This document shows, piece by piece, positions 8,987 through 18,108 of a stretch of 64,000 nucleotides of DNA. Below the pieces are notes generated by a model. That model had not been told where the DNA came from and ran no database searches. It was given only the letters and a program-made list of their open reading frames with translations. The translations under genes and the position numbers were made by a program. Within the stretch, counting starts at the first letter, position 1. Each line of letters starts with the position of its first letter. Source of the DNA: Paenibacillus humicola (lineage in GTDB: Bacteria > Bacillota > Bacilli > Paenibacillales > Paenibacillaceae). Where the stretch lies: NCBI RefSeq assembly GCF_028826105.1, contig NZ_JAQGPL010000001.1, positions 497,501 to 561,500 of the forward strand, in the 5' to 3' direction.

Positions 8987-10066
8987 ATGGCCTGTCAAGG
9001 TACGCATACGCGGGTTGAAAACGTTCGGCTGCTCATCAGTGAAATGGGAATGGCTTTGGATCATTTACTTAAAAAACAGGAAGCAGCTGTACATCTTTAC
9101 GGAGTATCGACGTTGGCATCAATGCTTGCGATGATGAGAGGACAAAATTCGGAACTTGCATCTATCGCGGGGTTGCTTTGCCACTATTACTTCTATAAAA
9201 CCGGAATCAACGATTTTCCCGGGCCGAATAGCGCCGAAGCCGCGAGACCCCTGATAAGAGATACCGGTATTTTTACGCCGGAGGAACAAACCGCCATCTT
9301 TCGGGCAATATTCTACCAGGATATCCGAGATCGTGTCCATGGCCCATTTGAGGAGATCATCAAGGACGCTATAGTGCTTCATCATTTTTTTCGAAAATCG
9401 GGCCGCCAGCCATTACCGCCGTCAGACGTTAAAAGGCTTCGCCGTATATTGAACGATTTAACAATCTCGGCACAATGGGAAGAAGAGCCAATGATCCATG
9501 ATACACAAACGAGCGGGAACACGAAAGACAAGCGCCGCTTGTTAGCCGACATTTCTGAAGAGCTCGCGAGCCAAAACATTATCGGCATACCAGATGATGA
9601 ACGATATCGGGAAATCTGCAAGTATTGGCCGGAATCCGATATTTATGAGGTCTTAAGAGGGAGCTGGTGCGCGGCATTCGTGTACCACTGCTGTAGGGAA
9701 GCGGGCATCCTGCTGCCGATTCGTTACCCGAACGGCTGCTGCAGATTTGCCGGCGTAGCCGCCTGGTTGGAATGGGCGAAACGAACCGGATTCTTCTTTT
9801 ATGATGGGCAGGAAGATTATACACCGGAACGCGGCGACATCGTTATCTATGAGAAGCTTTTATCCGATGAATCTCATGACCACATCGGGATTGTTCTCGG
9901 ATGCGATGACAAAGAAATTCTGGTTGCCGAGGGGAATAGGGATAATCAAAATTATTCTTGTGTTTTTCGCAGGAACAGGCGGCATTGCATTCTCGGTTAT
10001 ATCCGGATCGACAACGATTACCACTATGAATTTGATGGCTGTTATAATCCAAAAACAACAAGTTAA
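8987..10066 (+). CDS. HD-like domain fused to CHAP amidase/peptidase domain
   Basis: 359 residues; ATG 8987 chosen over GTG 8984 because GGGGAGG lies 8 nt upstream. The N-terminal half is helical and resembles an HD-hydrolase domain (AAVHLYGVSTLASML, AGLLCHYYFYKTG, DAIVLHHFF), but the key His-Asp pair reads Cys-His, so it may be inactive. The C-terminal half matches CHAP domains: nucleophile Cys in WCAAFVYHCC, the His in HDHIGIVLG and the EGN motif. No signal peptide, so a cytosolic Cys amidase or a phage-type enzyme is possible. Family assignments are by eye. Confidence 0.7.
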   Translation: MACQGTHTRVENVRLLISEMGMALDHLLKKQEAAVHLYGVSTLASMLAMMRGQNSELASIAGLLCHYYFYKTGINDFPGPNSAEAARPLIRDTGIFTPEEQTAIFRAIFYQDIRDRVHGPFEEIIKDAIVLHHFFRKSGRQPLPPSDVKRLRRILNDLTISAQWEEEPMIHDTQTSGNTKDKRRLLADISEELASQNIIGIPDDERYREICKYWPESDIYEVLRGSWCAAFVYHCCREAGILLPIRYPNGCCRFAGVAAWLEWAKRTGFFFYDGQEDYTPERGDIVIYEKLLSDESHDHIGIVLGCDDKEILVAEGNRDNQNYSCVFRRNRRHCILGYIRIDNDYHYEFDGCYNPKTTS

Positions 10067-10137
10067 TCATAGTTTGATGGTACCTCATCAAGCAATTTAG
10101 AATGGATGAACTCTGCTGTACTAACTTAAGATCGCCA

Positions 10138-10602
10138 TCAGGCGGTTTTCTTATCAAAAAGAGAATTTACATCTTTTAGAGGGATGTTTTTTATTTTAAG
10201 ATACGCCAGTTGATCGGAAACATTTTGTTCAAGGGATAGCTTTGTTGCCGTTCCGGTTTTTGTATCAAGTAATCCTAGTTCTAATGAATTGGCTGCGAAT
10301 TTTCTTTTGTACAAGACATACTGCTCATCCCATCCAATCCGATAAACGTCAGAATCGACAGCAATAGGTGAATAATCTTGTTTTTTTGCAATAAAATGCA
10401 AATCTGAATTACCTTTAAATATGCGGTAATTATTTGGTAAAACAATAATTTCATTTGTGGTATCCCGATAATCGTAAATGAGGTTCGAACAGCCTTCTAA
10501 TGAGGCCAGCAAAAGACATAAAACACAAATTATTAAACCTTTAACGGGTGCCACCTCCGATTTTATTGAACTCAGATAAACGGCTTCGTATCGAGATACC
10601 AT
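10138..10602 (-). CDS. Putative small lipoprotein
   Basis: Encodes a hydrophobic signal with lipobox SLEGC followed by about 115 residues without recognisable family. The start is uncertain: ATG 10602 has no ribosome site, GTG 10551 lies directly against GGAG, and the best Shine-Dalgarno (GGAGGTGG) is followed at proper distance only by GTT. The true start may have been lost. AT-richer than neighbours. A short CGCC/GGCG hairpin followed by GTTTTC at the 3' side of the preceding gene overlaps its stop. Confidence 0.6.
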   Translation of the reverse strand: MVSRYEAVYLSSIKSEVAPVKGLIICVLCLLLASLEGCSNLIYDYRDTTNEIIVLPNNYRIFKGNSDLHFIAKKQDYSPIAVDSDVYRIGWDEQYVLYKRKFAANSLELGLLDTKTGTATKLSLEQNVSDQLAYLKIKNIPLKDVNSLFDKKTA

Positions 10603-10692
10603 CCATTTTATCACAAATAAGATTCGGATTGGAAAGGGGATCGTTCATTTTTGGTCTATTGAAACATTACAAAAGGAAGGATCTACGAAACA

Positions 10693-11706
10693 ATGAGAGA
10701 ACAACCAAAGATATCAACGGAACACCTTCGTTCCCGTATTCAGGAGCAGTATCTTTTGAGGCTGATCCAGCTTGAGTTTCTTCCGCTAGGATTTGATTTT
10801 CAAGCCGGCGTATTCCGTGCGGTGAGCGATCAAGATGCGGCCTACTTAATCAAAGTCACGTCCAGGCCCTTGTATGAACCCGGTTGTCTGGTTCCTCGCT
10901 ACCTCAACGATCAAGGCATTGATTGCGTCGTAGCTCCTGTCCCTACCGCGTCTGGTTCATTGTGGATTCAGGTGGAGGGCTGGACGGTCATGGTCTACCC
11001 GTTTATCTGCGGCGAGTCAAGCTTTACCGAGCTGTCGGACGGGCAGTGGGAGAAGACAGGTGCCGTCTTTAAACGAATACACCGGATCGCGCTGCCGGCT
11101 GCCGGCTTCGAGTCCATACGAAAAGAGACCTTTAATCCGAAGGAATATGCCCGGCGGGTTCGTGACTTCGAGGATGTACACGCGCACTCAATAGGCAAAA
11201 GCGCGGTAGAACGCAAGCTTCGGGCCGTGTGGATGGCCCATCGGACCACGATTCACACGGTGGTAACCGGAATGGAGAAGCTGGGGAATGCACTCCAAAA
11301 ACAGAAATTAACGTACGTCATTTGTCACGCGGACCTGCATCCGGCCAACCTGATTCGTAGAGATAACGAGGTGTTTGTCATCGATTGGGATGAGATCATG
11401 CTGGCTCCGAAAGAGCGCGATTTCATTTTCGTTGCGCAGCCCGAGGCCCATCCGTTTTTTGCCGGATATGGAGACGCGGAAATGGACTGGCCGGCGCTCA
11501 CTTATTACCTTTTGGAACGGGTAATTCAGGATTTGATCGAGTGCGCGCAAGACGTCTGCTTCAGGGATGATCTGGGGGAAGACAGCAAGGAGGACGCCTT
11601 GCGGCTATTTCAAGCGATCCTGGAAGTGGATGGGGGCTTCATCGATACAGCCGTGACGGCGGGGAAGCATCTCCCATCCGACCTCATGTTCCGCATCGAA
11701 AAGTGA
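10693..11706 (+). CDS. Aminoglycoside phosphotransferase family kinase, APH(9)-like
   Basis: Kinase-like small-molecule phosphotransferase of 337 residues. The Brenner motif is intact (CHADLHPANLI) as is the metal-binding Asp in VIDWDE. The overall pattern, including TFNPKEYARRVRDFED and the GGFIDTAVTAGKHLP tail, recalls the APH(9)/spectinomycin-kinase branch. The substrate cannot be decided from sequence; many chromosomal members are not resistance genes. An AAGGAAGG element lies about 10 nt before the ATG. Confidence 0.85.
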   Translation: MREQPKISTEHLRSRIQEQYLLRLIQLEFLPLGFDFQAGVFRAVSDQDAAYLIKVTSRPLYEPGCLVPRYLNDQGIDCVVAPVPTASGSLWIQVEGWTVMVYPFICGESSFTELSDGQWEKTGAVFKRIHRIALPAAGFESIRKETFNPKEYARRVRDFEDVHAHSIGKSAVERKLRAVWMAHRTTIHTVVTGMEKLGNALQKQKLTYVICHADLHPANLIRRDNEVFVIDWDEIMLAPKERDFIFVAQPEAHPFFAGYGDAEMDWPALTYYLLERVIQDLIECAQDVCFRDDLGEDSKEDALRLFQAILEVDGGFIDTAVTAGKHLPSDLMFRIEK

Positions 11707-11792
11707 TCTTATCATCCTAAGGCGGGCGCGTAAAAAAGGATTTGCTCATGACGTTACGTCACGTATTACCATTAATAACAAGAGGTGGGACA

Positions 11793-12593
11793 ATGCGCAG
11801 CGAGCAGGAGCAATCTCTCACGGTGGGTGAACTTGCACGAAAATGCGGCGTGACGGTACGCACCTTGCAGTATTACGACAAAAGCGGGCTCTTGATCCCG
11901 AGCGGGTACAGCGAGGGCGGACGACGCATGTACAGCAGGAGAGATATCATTCGGCTGCAGCAGATTCTTTTTCTAAAATCGATGGGCTTTTCTTTAAGGG
12001 AGATCAAGCGGAAAGTGCTGCCGGCGGATTCGACTGCCGAACTGTCTCAGGTCTTCAAGCATCAAAGAATGTTATTGGCTCAGCAAATGGCGCAGCTTCA
12101 ACAGACGATTACCCAGCTGGATAAGAGCATGGAGGAGCTCGAATCGGACAACGAAATTGGAATCGAAAGACTTCTGATGATCACGAGGGCATCCAGAGCG
12201 GACAATCCTTACTCTTTTTTAACCCGCCATATTTCCAAGGAACAGATCGCCTATTTCATGGAGCGGTTTGACGAAGATGGCGCGGCGGATTTCTATCCAA
12301 AACTGCAGGCATTAACGGCGAAGCTCATGGAGCTGTACCAAAGGAACGAGAAGCCTGACGGCATGGAAGGCCAGCAATTGGCGGAGATGTGGTGGAGCGT
12401 TGTCACGCGGATGACCGGTAAGGATCTGATCTTCATTCGCGATATGGGGGCTGTCATCATGAACGAGAGCAGTTGGCCGCCGGAAGCCTCCGATTTGAAA
12501 GAAGCGACGCTCTCTTTTTTGAGAGAAGCGGTTCTGACTTATTTGCGGCATAACAAGATCACACTGCCCAAGGAGGAAGCTCGTGAATCGTAA
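11793..12593 (+). CDS. MerR-family transcriptional regulator, TipA-like
   Basis: 266 residues from ATG 11793 (AGAGGTGGG upstream; an in-frame ATG at 11742 lacks a site). N-terminal MerR winged helix (LTVGELARKCGVTVRTLQYY, GGRRMYSRRDIIRLQQI), a coiled-coil dimerisation helix rich in Gln (HQRMLLAQQMAQLQQTITQL), and a C-terminal helical region resembling TipAS-type ligand domains. The next gene starts inside its last 11 nt, so the two are translationally coupled and probably act together. Confidence 0.9.
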   Translation: MRSEQEQSLTVGELARKCGVTVRTLQYYDKSGLLIPSGYSEGGRRMYSRRDIIRLQQILFLKSMGFSLREIKRKVLPADSTAELSQVFKHQRMLLAQQMAQLQQTITQLDKSMEELESDNEIGIERLLMITRASRADNPYSFLTRHISKEQIAYFMERFDEDGAADFYPKLQALTAKLMELYQRNEKPDGMEGQQLAEMWWSVVTRMTGKDLIFIRDMGAVIMNESSWPPEASDLKEATLSFLREAVLTYLRHNKITLPKEEARES

Positions 12594-13596
12594 AGGAGTC
12601 CATTATGATGTGGGCGTTGAAACGAAGGGCTCGATGATACGGACACGGCCATCGTTCGATACCGAAGTCGTCCGCCGCGAAATCGCGATTATCAAACATG
12701 TCCTGAACTGCAATGCCATCAGGATATCGGGTACCGATCCCGACCGCCTGATGACGGCAGCGGAGATCGCGCTGAAACAAGGCCTTGAAGTATGGCTGTC
12801 GCCGCAGATTCATGACATGGATGAAGAAGAAACGCTGTCGTACACGATAGCCTGCGCCGAGAAAAGCGAGCTGCTGCGTAGGCGCTATTCGAAGCTGGTG
12901 TTTATATTGGGCTGCGAGTTAACGCTGTTTATGCAAGGCTTACTGCCTGGAAACACGATCTACGAACGAGTCGATCGTCCGGATTTTATCGAAATCGTCA
13001 AGACAGGCGCGCACAACAAACTGCTGCAGGCTTTTCTGTCAAAAGCCATCCGGAATGTCCGCAGCGTTTTTCGAGGCGAAGTGACGTATGCTTCGGCGCC
13101 GCTCGAGGCCGTGGACTGGGGTTTGTTCGATTACGTCGGTCTTGATTATTACCGCTCTTCCCACAATAAAGCTTCCTATGCCGGCAAGCTCAAGTCCTTT
13201 TCCGAATGGGGCAAGCCGGTCATCATCACCGAATTCGGATGTTGTGCGTATCAGGGGGCCGACCAGGCGGGCGGAAGAGGATGGATGATTGTGGATCGTG
13301 CAACTCAGCCGCCGAAGCGCCTCAACGGCATATATGTGAGGGACGAGGCCCTGCAAGCGAAAGAACTCGCCGAGCAGCTGGCCATTTTCGATGACGCGGA
13401 TGTGGAGGGCGCATTCGTATTCACGTTTGTCGCTCCGGTATGGGTTCATGATCAGGATCCGCTGTACGATCTTGATATGGCCAGCTATGGCTTGGTTAAA
13501 ACTTATGCGGACGGGCGTGGGATACGCTACCCCGACATGACGTGGGAGCCCAAGCTATCCTTCGATCAGGTAGCCCGGTACTATGAACAGCGATAG
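12583..13596 (+). CDS. Glycoside-hydrolase-like TIM-barrel protein
   Basis: 337 residues starting at GTG 12583 behind AAGGAGGAAG, overlapping the MerR gene by 11 nt. Alternating beta/alpha pattern with clan-A glycosidase hallmarks: CNAIRISGTDPDRLMTAAE, GLDYYRSSH, and a putative nucleophile Glu in VIITEFGCCAY; an acid/base Glu could be in GCELTLF. No signal peptide, so it is cytosolic. Relatives are often labelled hypothetical or abortive-infection proteins; the function is not established. Pairing with a MerR sensor hints at a ligand-induced response. Confidence 0.65.
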   Translation: MNRKGVHYDVGVETKGSMIRTRPSFDTEVVRREIAIIKHVLNCNAIRISGTDPDRLMTAAEIALKQGLEVWLSPQIHDMDEEETLSYTIACAEKSELLRRRYSKLVFILGCELTLFMQGLLPGNTIYERVDRPDFIEIVKTGAHNKLLQAFLSKAIRNVRSVFRGEVTYASAPLEAVDWGLFDYVGLDYYRSSHNKASYAGKLKSFSEWGKPVIITEFGCCAYQGADQAGGRGWMIVDRATQPPKRLNGIYVRDEALQAKELAEQLAIFDDADVEGAFVFTFVAPVWVHDQDPLYDLDMASYGLVKTYADGRGIRYPDMTWEPKLSFDQVARYYEQR

Positions 13597-13645
13597 CATC
13601 CCGATCAGCAGACGTTAAAGCCATTAAGCTTCAAGGAGGATTGCC

Positions 13646-14488
13646 ATGTCCACGGAAAGCGGCAGATTGAAGGTCTTGGGAGATTTTCTAAAGTCCCGCA
13701 GGGAACGCCTTCAGCCCGAACAGGCCGGGATTTCGGGTTCCTACGGCCGGAGGAGAACTCCCGGGCTTCGCAGGGAGGAGGTCGCTGTACTGGCCGGCGT
13801 GAGCGTCACCTATTATACATGGCTGGAGCAGGGACGGGAGGTGACGGCTTCCAGGGAGGTTATGGAAAGCATCGGTCGGGCGCTTCAACTGTCTCCGGAC
13901 GAACGACTGCATTTGCTCCGCTTGTGGAGTCCCGAGAAGTCCTTCGCGCCACACGGTCCGGGCAGCGTAAAGCCCGAGTGGCAAAAGATTATCGACCAAT
14001 TGGCTTATCCGGCTTTTATCGCCAATGATCGAACGGAAGTGCTCGCGTGGAACCGGGCGGCCAGCGCGATCATCGCCGACTTTCAGCCGATGTCCGATCG
14101 GGATCGCGTCCTGATGAATATCTTTTTTACGGACCCGTATTACCGCAATCATATTTCGAACTGGGATGATTTTGCTCGATACTCCGTGGCGGTATTCCGC
14201 TCGAATTACGATCGTCATTCGGGTGACTCCTGGTTCGGGGAAACGGCCGAACGTCTGGCGGAAGAAAGCGCGGAATTCGGCTCCCTGTGGCTGCTGCACG
14301 ATATTCAGCTGAAAAAAGCGAGCCCATTCATCCTGAACCACCCCCGGGCGGGGTTGCTGTCGTTTGAAATCAACTCCTTCGTCAGCCTGAACGGCAGCAC
14401 GGATCCTCATTGCTGTATCTATACGCCTATCGCGGGTACACCTACAGAGCAGAGATTAAAGGAATTTCTTGAGGCGACCGGACGATAG
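13646..14488 (+). CDS. XRE-family regulator with MmyB-like ligand domain
   Basis: 280 residues, ATG behind AAGGAGG. The helix-turn-helix is evident (GLRREEVAVLAGVSVTYYTW, LEQGREVTASREVMESIGRA). The C-terminal domain follows the MmyB pattern (YPAFIANDRTEVLAWNRAAS, FDARYSVAVFRSNY-like segment). Such proteins commonly control an adjacent oxidoreductase, here the quinone oxidoreductase 100 nt downstream on the same strand. Confidence 0.93.
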   Translation: MSTESGRLKVLGDFLKSRRERLQPEQAGISGSYGRRRTPGLRREEVAVLAGVSVTYYTWLEQGREVTASREVMESIGRALQLSPDERLHLLRLWSPEKSFAPHGPGSVKPEWQKIIDQLAYPAFIANDRTEVLAWNRAASAIIADFQPMSDRDRVLMNIFFTDPYYRNHISNWDDFARYSVAVFRSNYDRHSGDSWFGETAERLAEESAEFGSLWLLHDIQLKKASPFILNHPRAGLLSFEINSFVSLNGSTDPHCCIYTPIAGTPTEQRLKEFLEATGR

Positions 14489-14591
14489 CGCCGCAGCCTG
14501 GTAATCCGGTTACCCGTATAAACATACTGTGGCTGCCTCCTTCAAGGTTGATTAAACTGAGTGCAAACGAAGCTGAAGGAGGTTGTTTTAC

Positions 14592-15581
14592 ATGAAAGCG
14601 ATTGTGATCGATCGGCCTTGCGAGGCTGTAGACCTGGAAGCGAGGGAGCTTCCGGATCCCCAGCCGGCACCGGGCATGCTTACCATTGATGTGGCTTACA
14701 TTGGAGTCGGGTATGTGGATGTGCTGCTGCGGCGTGGGGAGCTCGGATCTCTTGTGCCGATGCCGGTTGTGCCGGGGCTCGAGGTATCGGGATACGTAAG
14801 GGCCATCGGGGAAGGAACGGAAGGCTTCTATGTCGGACAGCCTGTGGTATCCATGACGCTGCTGGATTTGGGCGGATATGCATCCGTGGCCCAGGTGAGG
14901 CCGGAGCTGACGGTCCCTCTGGATCGGCTCGGAGGGGAGCTTGACATGGCTTCCGCCGCGGCAGCGATCGTCAATCTGACAACGGCATATATGACGATCC
15001 GAAACGTCATCCGCATGCAGGAAGGCGACAACATTCTCGTTCACGCGGCGGCAGGCGGGCTCGGCAGCTTTTTGGGCCAAATCGCAAGGCATTTCGGAGC
15101 AGGCAAGGTGCTGGGCACCGTTGGCAGTATCGAGAAAACAAAGCTCGCCTCTTCTCTCGGTTACGACGAAATGTTTCTCCGATCCGATTTTATCGCGCCG
15201 ATCAAGCAGCTGGTCGGGACACGCGGACTCGATGCCGTACTTGATCCGGTTGGAGGCAGCACCCGTACGCTCAGCCAGCAGCTGCTTCGTCCTATGGGGG
15301 AAATGGTCATGTTAGGGAACGCCAGCGGTGAAGCAGATGTTCATCAATCCTCCAACGAGATCTGGTTATCCAACAAGTCCCTGAAAGGTTTCAATATTGG
15401 AGGATACAGCCAGCACAATCCTGCCGAAGTCGGTCAAGCGGCAGAAGAGGCGCTTCGCCTGCTGGCGAACGGGGAGATCAGGGCGGAATTGTTCGGCGTG
15501 TTTCCTTTGGAGAAGGCTTCCGATGCCCATGAGCTGCTGGAGGAGAAAAACACCGTGGGCAAACTTTTGCTGAAAGTATGA
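14592..15581 (+). CDS. NADPH:quinone oxidoreductase / zinc-free MDR dehydrogenase
   Basis: 329-residue medium-chain dehydrogenase/reductase. ATG 14592 follows GAAGGAGG. GroES-like N-terminus (VPGLEVSGYVRAIGEGTEGF), Rossmann motif (VHAAAGGLGSFLGQIARHFG) and the quinone-reductase DAVLDPVGG element are visible. Structural-zinc cysteines are absent, as in quinone reductases. Likely regulated by the upstream XRE/MmyB protein (inference). It ends at a bidirectional terminator shared with the convergent aldo/keto reductase. Confidence 0.92.
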   Translation: MKAIVIDRPCEAVDLEARELPDPQPAPGMLTIDVAYIGVGYVDVLLRRGELGSLVPMPVVPGLEVSGYVRAIGEGTEGFYVGQPVVSMTLLDLGGYASVAQVRPELTVPLDRLGGELDMASAAAAIVNLTTAYMTIRNVIRMQEGDNILVHAAAGGLGSFLGQIARHFGAGKVLGTVGSIEKTKLASSLGYDEMFLRSDFIAPIKQLVGTRGLDAVLDPVGGSTRTLSQQLLRPMGEMVMLGNASGEADVHQSSNEIWLSNKSLKGFNIGGYSQHNPAEVGQAAEEALRLLANGEIRAELFGVFPLEKASDAHELLEEKNTVGKLLLKV

Positions 15582-15586
15582 GAAAA

Positions 15587-15617
15587 AACGGCCTGCAGGA
15601 TCAACCTGCGGGCCGTT
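15587..15617. terminator. Bidirectional terminator
   Basis: AACGGCCTGCAGG and CCTGCGGGCCGTT form a 13-bp stem with one mismatch and a 5-nt loop, between convergent genes ending at 15581 and 15640. Confidence 0.85.
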
Positions 15618-15639
15618 CTCGATTCGCGGCAGGCATGCG

Positions 15640-16605
15640 TTACCACGCGTAAGCGCGCGGCGCATCTCCGCCCGGACCGGGGAAAATTTCGTCGAGCCGC
15701 TTCAGCGTCGCCTCGTCCAGCTCCAGCTCGACGGCGCGCAGTGTGCGCTCGAACTGCTCCATCGTGCGGACGCCGGTAATCGGCGCGGTCACCGCCGGGT
15801 TGGCGAGCAGCCAGGCCAGCGCCACGACGTCCTCGCGCTCCCCGAGCTCGCCGCACAGCTTGGCGAACGCTTCGAGCTGCGGACGGTGCTGCTCGAGCCG
15901 CTTGGTGTCGCCGCTGCGTCCGCCCGCGCTGCCCCGCAGCGCATTGCCCGCAAGCAGGCCGCCGTCGAGCGGACTCCACGGAATGACACCGAGGCCGAGG
16001 CTTTGCGACGCCGGCAGCACTTCCAGCTCCGGCAGGCGGCAGAGCAGATTATACTTATGCTGCTCGGAGACGAGGCCGAGAATGCCGCGCGCTTTCGCTT
16101 CGCCCTGCGCGACCGCGATATCCCAGCCGGCGAAATTGCTTGAGCCGACGTAGCCGATTTTGCCTTGATGAACGGCCGTTTCAAACGCGTTCCACAGCTC
16201 GGCCCAGCTCGCGTTCCGGTCAATATGGTGCATCTGGTACAGCTCGATATGGTCCGTTTGCAGGCGGCGCAGCGAGCCTTCCAGGTGGCGGCGGATTTTA
16301 TAGGCGGACAAGCCGGCTTCGCGGTTCGGTCCGTCGTTGTCGTCATGCATGTCGTTGTACACCTTCGTCGCGAGTACGGTGCGCTCGCGGCGCCCGCCGC
16401 CTTGGCTGAACCAGTTGCCGATGATTTCCTCCGTGCGGCCCAAGGCGTATTGATTAGCCGTATCGAAAAAGTTGATGCCCGCATCGAGCGCCGCATCCAT
16501 GATGCGAAACGCATCCTTCTCTTCCGTAGTCCAGCCGAAGTTCATCGTGCCGAGGCACAGCCGGCTGACCTTCAGGCCCGATTTTCCCAATGATGTGTAC
16601 TTCAT
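15640..16605 (-). CDS. Aldo/keto reductase
   Basis: 321 residues from ATG 16605 (AAGGAG 11 nt upstream; GTG 16614 is too close to that site). AKR barrel with the catalytic tetrad visible: Asp and Tyr in FFDTANQYALGRTEE, Lys in VLATKVYND, His in YQMHHIDRN; cofactor motif GSSNFAGWDIA. Probably reduces small aldehydes or ketones with NADPH; the physiological substrate is unknown. High-GC 3' half with long spurious frames on the opposite strand. Confidence 0.93.
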   Translation of the reverse strand: MKYTSLGKSGLKVSRLCLGTMNFGWTTEEKDAFRIMDAALDAGINFFDTANQYALGRTEEIIGNWFSQGGGRRERTVLATKVYNDMHDDNDGPNREAGLSAYKIRRHLEGSLRRLQTDHIELYQMHHIDRNASWAELWNAFETAVHQGKIGYVGSSNFAGWDIAVAQGEAKARGILGLVSEQHKYNLLCRLPELEVLPASQSLGLGVIPWSPLDGGLLAGNALRGSAGGRSGDTKRLEQHRPQLEAFAKLCGELGEREDVVALAWLLANPAVTAPITGVRTMEQFERTLRAVELELDEATLKRLDEIFPGPGGDAPRAYAW

Positions 16606-17104
16606 TTCGTTCACTGCTCCTTCTTCAAATTAAAGACAGTCGAGTTGCGGTCGGAACGAGGCCCTCAGACATTATACCTTAAATTGTCCCTGCGGTTAAA
16701 TTCCGAGTCGGCCATTGATACTGACAAGCTGTCCTGCTGCGGGCTCGTTACGTTCGCGGATCGGAGCGATCTCCGCAGGTATTGTTTTATTTTTTGGGGA
16801 GAGCAGCCTGTTCGCAGGGTGTCACTGCGTCATCCTTCCTCAGCATCATGCGGTGGGTATTCGAATGTTGAACAAATATACGGCCGATTACGTTGACGAT
16901 CAAGCGGCATTTAATCGTTTGTTGCTGCAATGCTTAACCCGGTAAACTTTTTTCGACTGTACGGGGCAATTTTTCGGAAACGTTATTGTCGCATCTTGCA
17001 TGGCGCCTAGCGCCCGGGATGTATGATACAAAATAAAGATTGTGATGGAGCATCTGAAATATTAAGATTAAGCAATAAGATTCGGTACAGGAGAATTGAG
17101 CTAA
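16606..17104. other. Intergenic region, no recognised gene
   Basis: A short plus-strand frame ending at 16945 has coding-like residues at its end (RMLNKYTADYVDDQAAFN) but no start or family match; it may be a decayed 3' end. The last 100 nt are AT-rich and hold the promoter region of the gene at 17105 (ACAGGAG ribosome site near 17089). Confidence 0.5.
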
Positions 17105-17752
17105 ATGACAATCAAACGACTTCTTGTTGCAGTGTCCATAAGCACCGTTTTGTTCATGATCTCAATCATGATTATATTTGTGCAGTTTAAGGACAAGCAG
17201 AACTATAAAAGTTATGTTTCCGCTAAACTAAGTCCATCTTTATCAAATTTTGTGACAGCCGTACTCGCTAACGAAGAGATCCTTCATCAATACATGAACA
17301 GCGGCAAGAAAGAAATGCCGCCCGATCAGGCGGGAGCGCTTTGTTCCAACTTTCAATCGATCGGCAGGGAATTTGAAGAAATGCTTCAAGCCTCAAATTT
17401 ATTGAAGAAGGCAAACGGCGTACAAACGAACCCCATTACCGCAAACGCAGCGCAGGACATTCATTTTTTCCTGGCCAGGCAGCTGATCGGAAACGGAGTC
17501 CTCGGGGATTGCACGCCGGCGAAGTCCACTCTCACGCTTAACGAGGAACAAGTCAAGAAAATGAAGGGCATTTATGAGATCAGCAAACAATGGTCCTCAA
17601 TGGCAAAGAAACGGATTCCCGAAGCTGCGCCAAACGGTGCCGGAGATGTCGATTGGAACCTCGTTGTTAACGATAACGTGTGGGTTCAGTTAGTAAAGGA
17701 TTATTCTGCATACGCAAATGAATCGGGAATGGGGACCGATGTTTTTTTTTAA
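17105..17752 (+). CDS. Membrane-anchored protein of unknown function
   Basis: 215 residues. A single N-terminal hydrophobic segment (LLVAVSISTVLFMISIMIIF) should anchor it with the rest outside. The remainder is helical with three cysteines in the visible frame and no recognised domain. ACAGGAG lies 10 nt before ATG. No operon partner. Confidence 0.75.
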   Translation: MTIKRLLVAVSISTVLFMISIMIIFVQFKDKQNYKSYVSAKLSPSLSNFVTAVLANEEILHQYMNSGKKEMPPDQAGALCSNFQSIGREFEEMLQASNLLKKANGVQTNPITANAAQDIHFFLARQLIGNGVLGDCTPAKSTLTLNEEQVKKMKGIYEISKQWSSMAKKRIPEAAPNGAGDVDWNLVVNDNVWVQLVKDYSAYANESGMGTDVFF

Positions 17753-18108
17753 CGGAGCATAAAATATACCACGTCTACTATCCGGGCGTTCCCGCCGCAT
17801 TCCTCTTCAGCGAATACGATCGTGAAAAATGGAGCAGGCGCGGCGGCGGCCCTGCCTTTTAACGGGCAAATGCGGATTTGAGCCCAAATCATGCGGAAAA
17901 CGAACGGCTGCGCACCGCCGGAAAGGGCCTGTCCATACGTCGGACAAAAAGGCAGACCGGTCGACGATATTCGCCTCATCTTTTCAATGTTTTTTGTCGA
18001 AAAATAAAATGTTGGAGACGGAAACTTTTGGTGATTTACCCGCGTCCATAAAGTGACGATTGCGATTGGAAACGCAATTGATTTGTACTTCACGGCGGGA
18101 GTGGCCCT
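17753..18108. other. Intergenic region with possible gene remnant
   Basis: Starting near 17760 a plus-strand frame reads HVYYPGVPAAFLFSEYDREK without a start codon, which looks like residual coding sequence. A minus-strand frame of 114 codons covers the same stretch, but has no convincing composition. A GCGGGAG ribosome site for the next gene is at its end. Confidence 0.4.
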
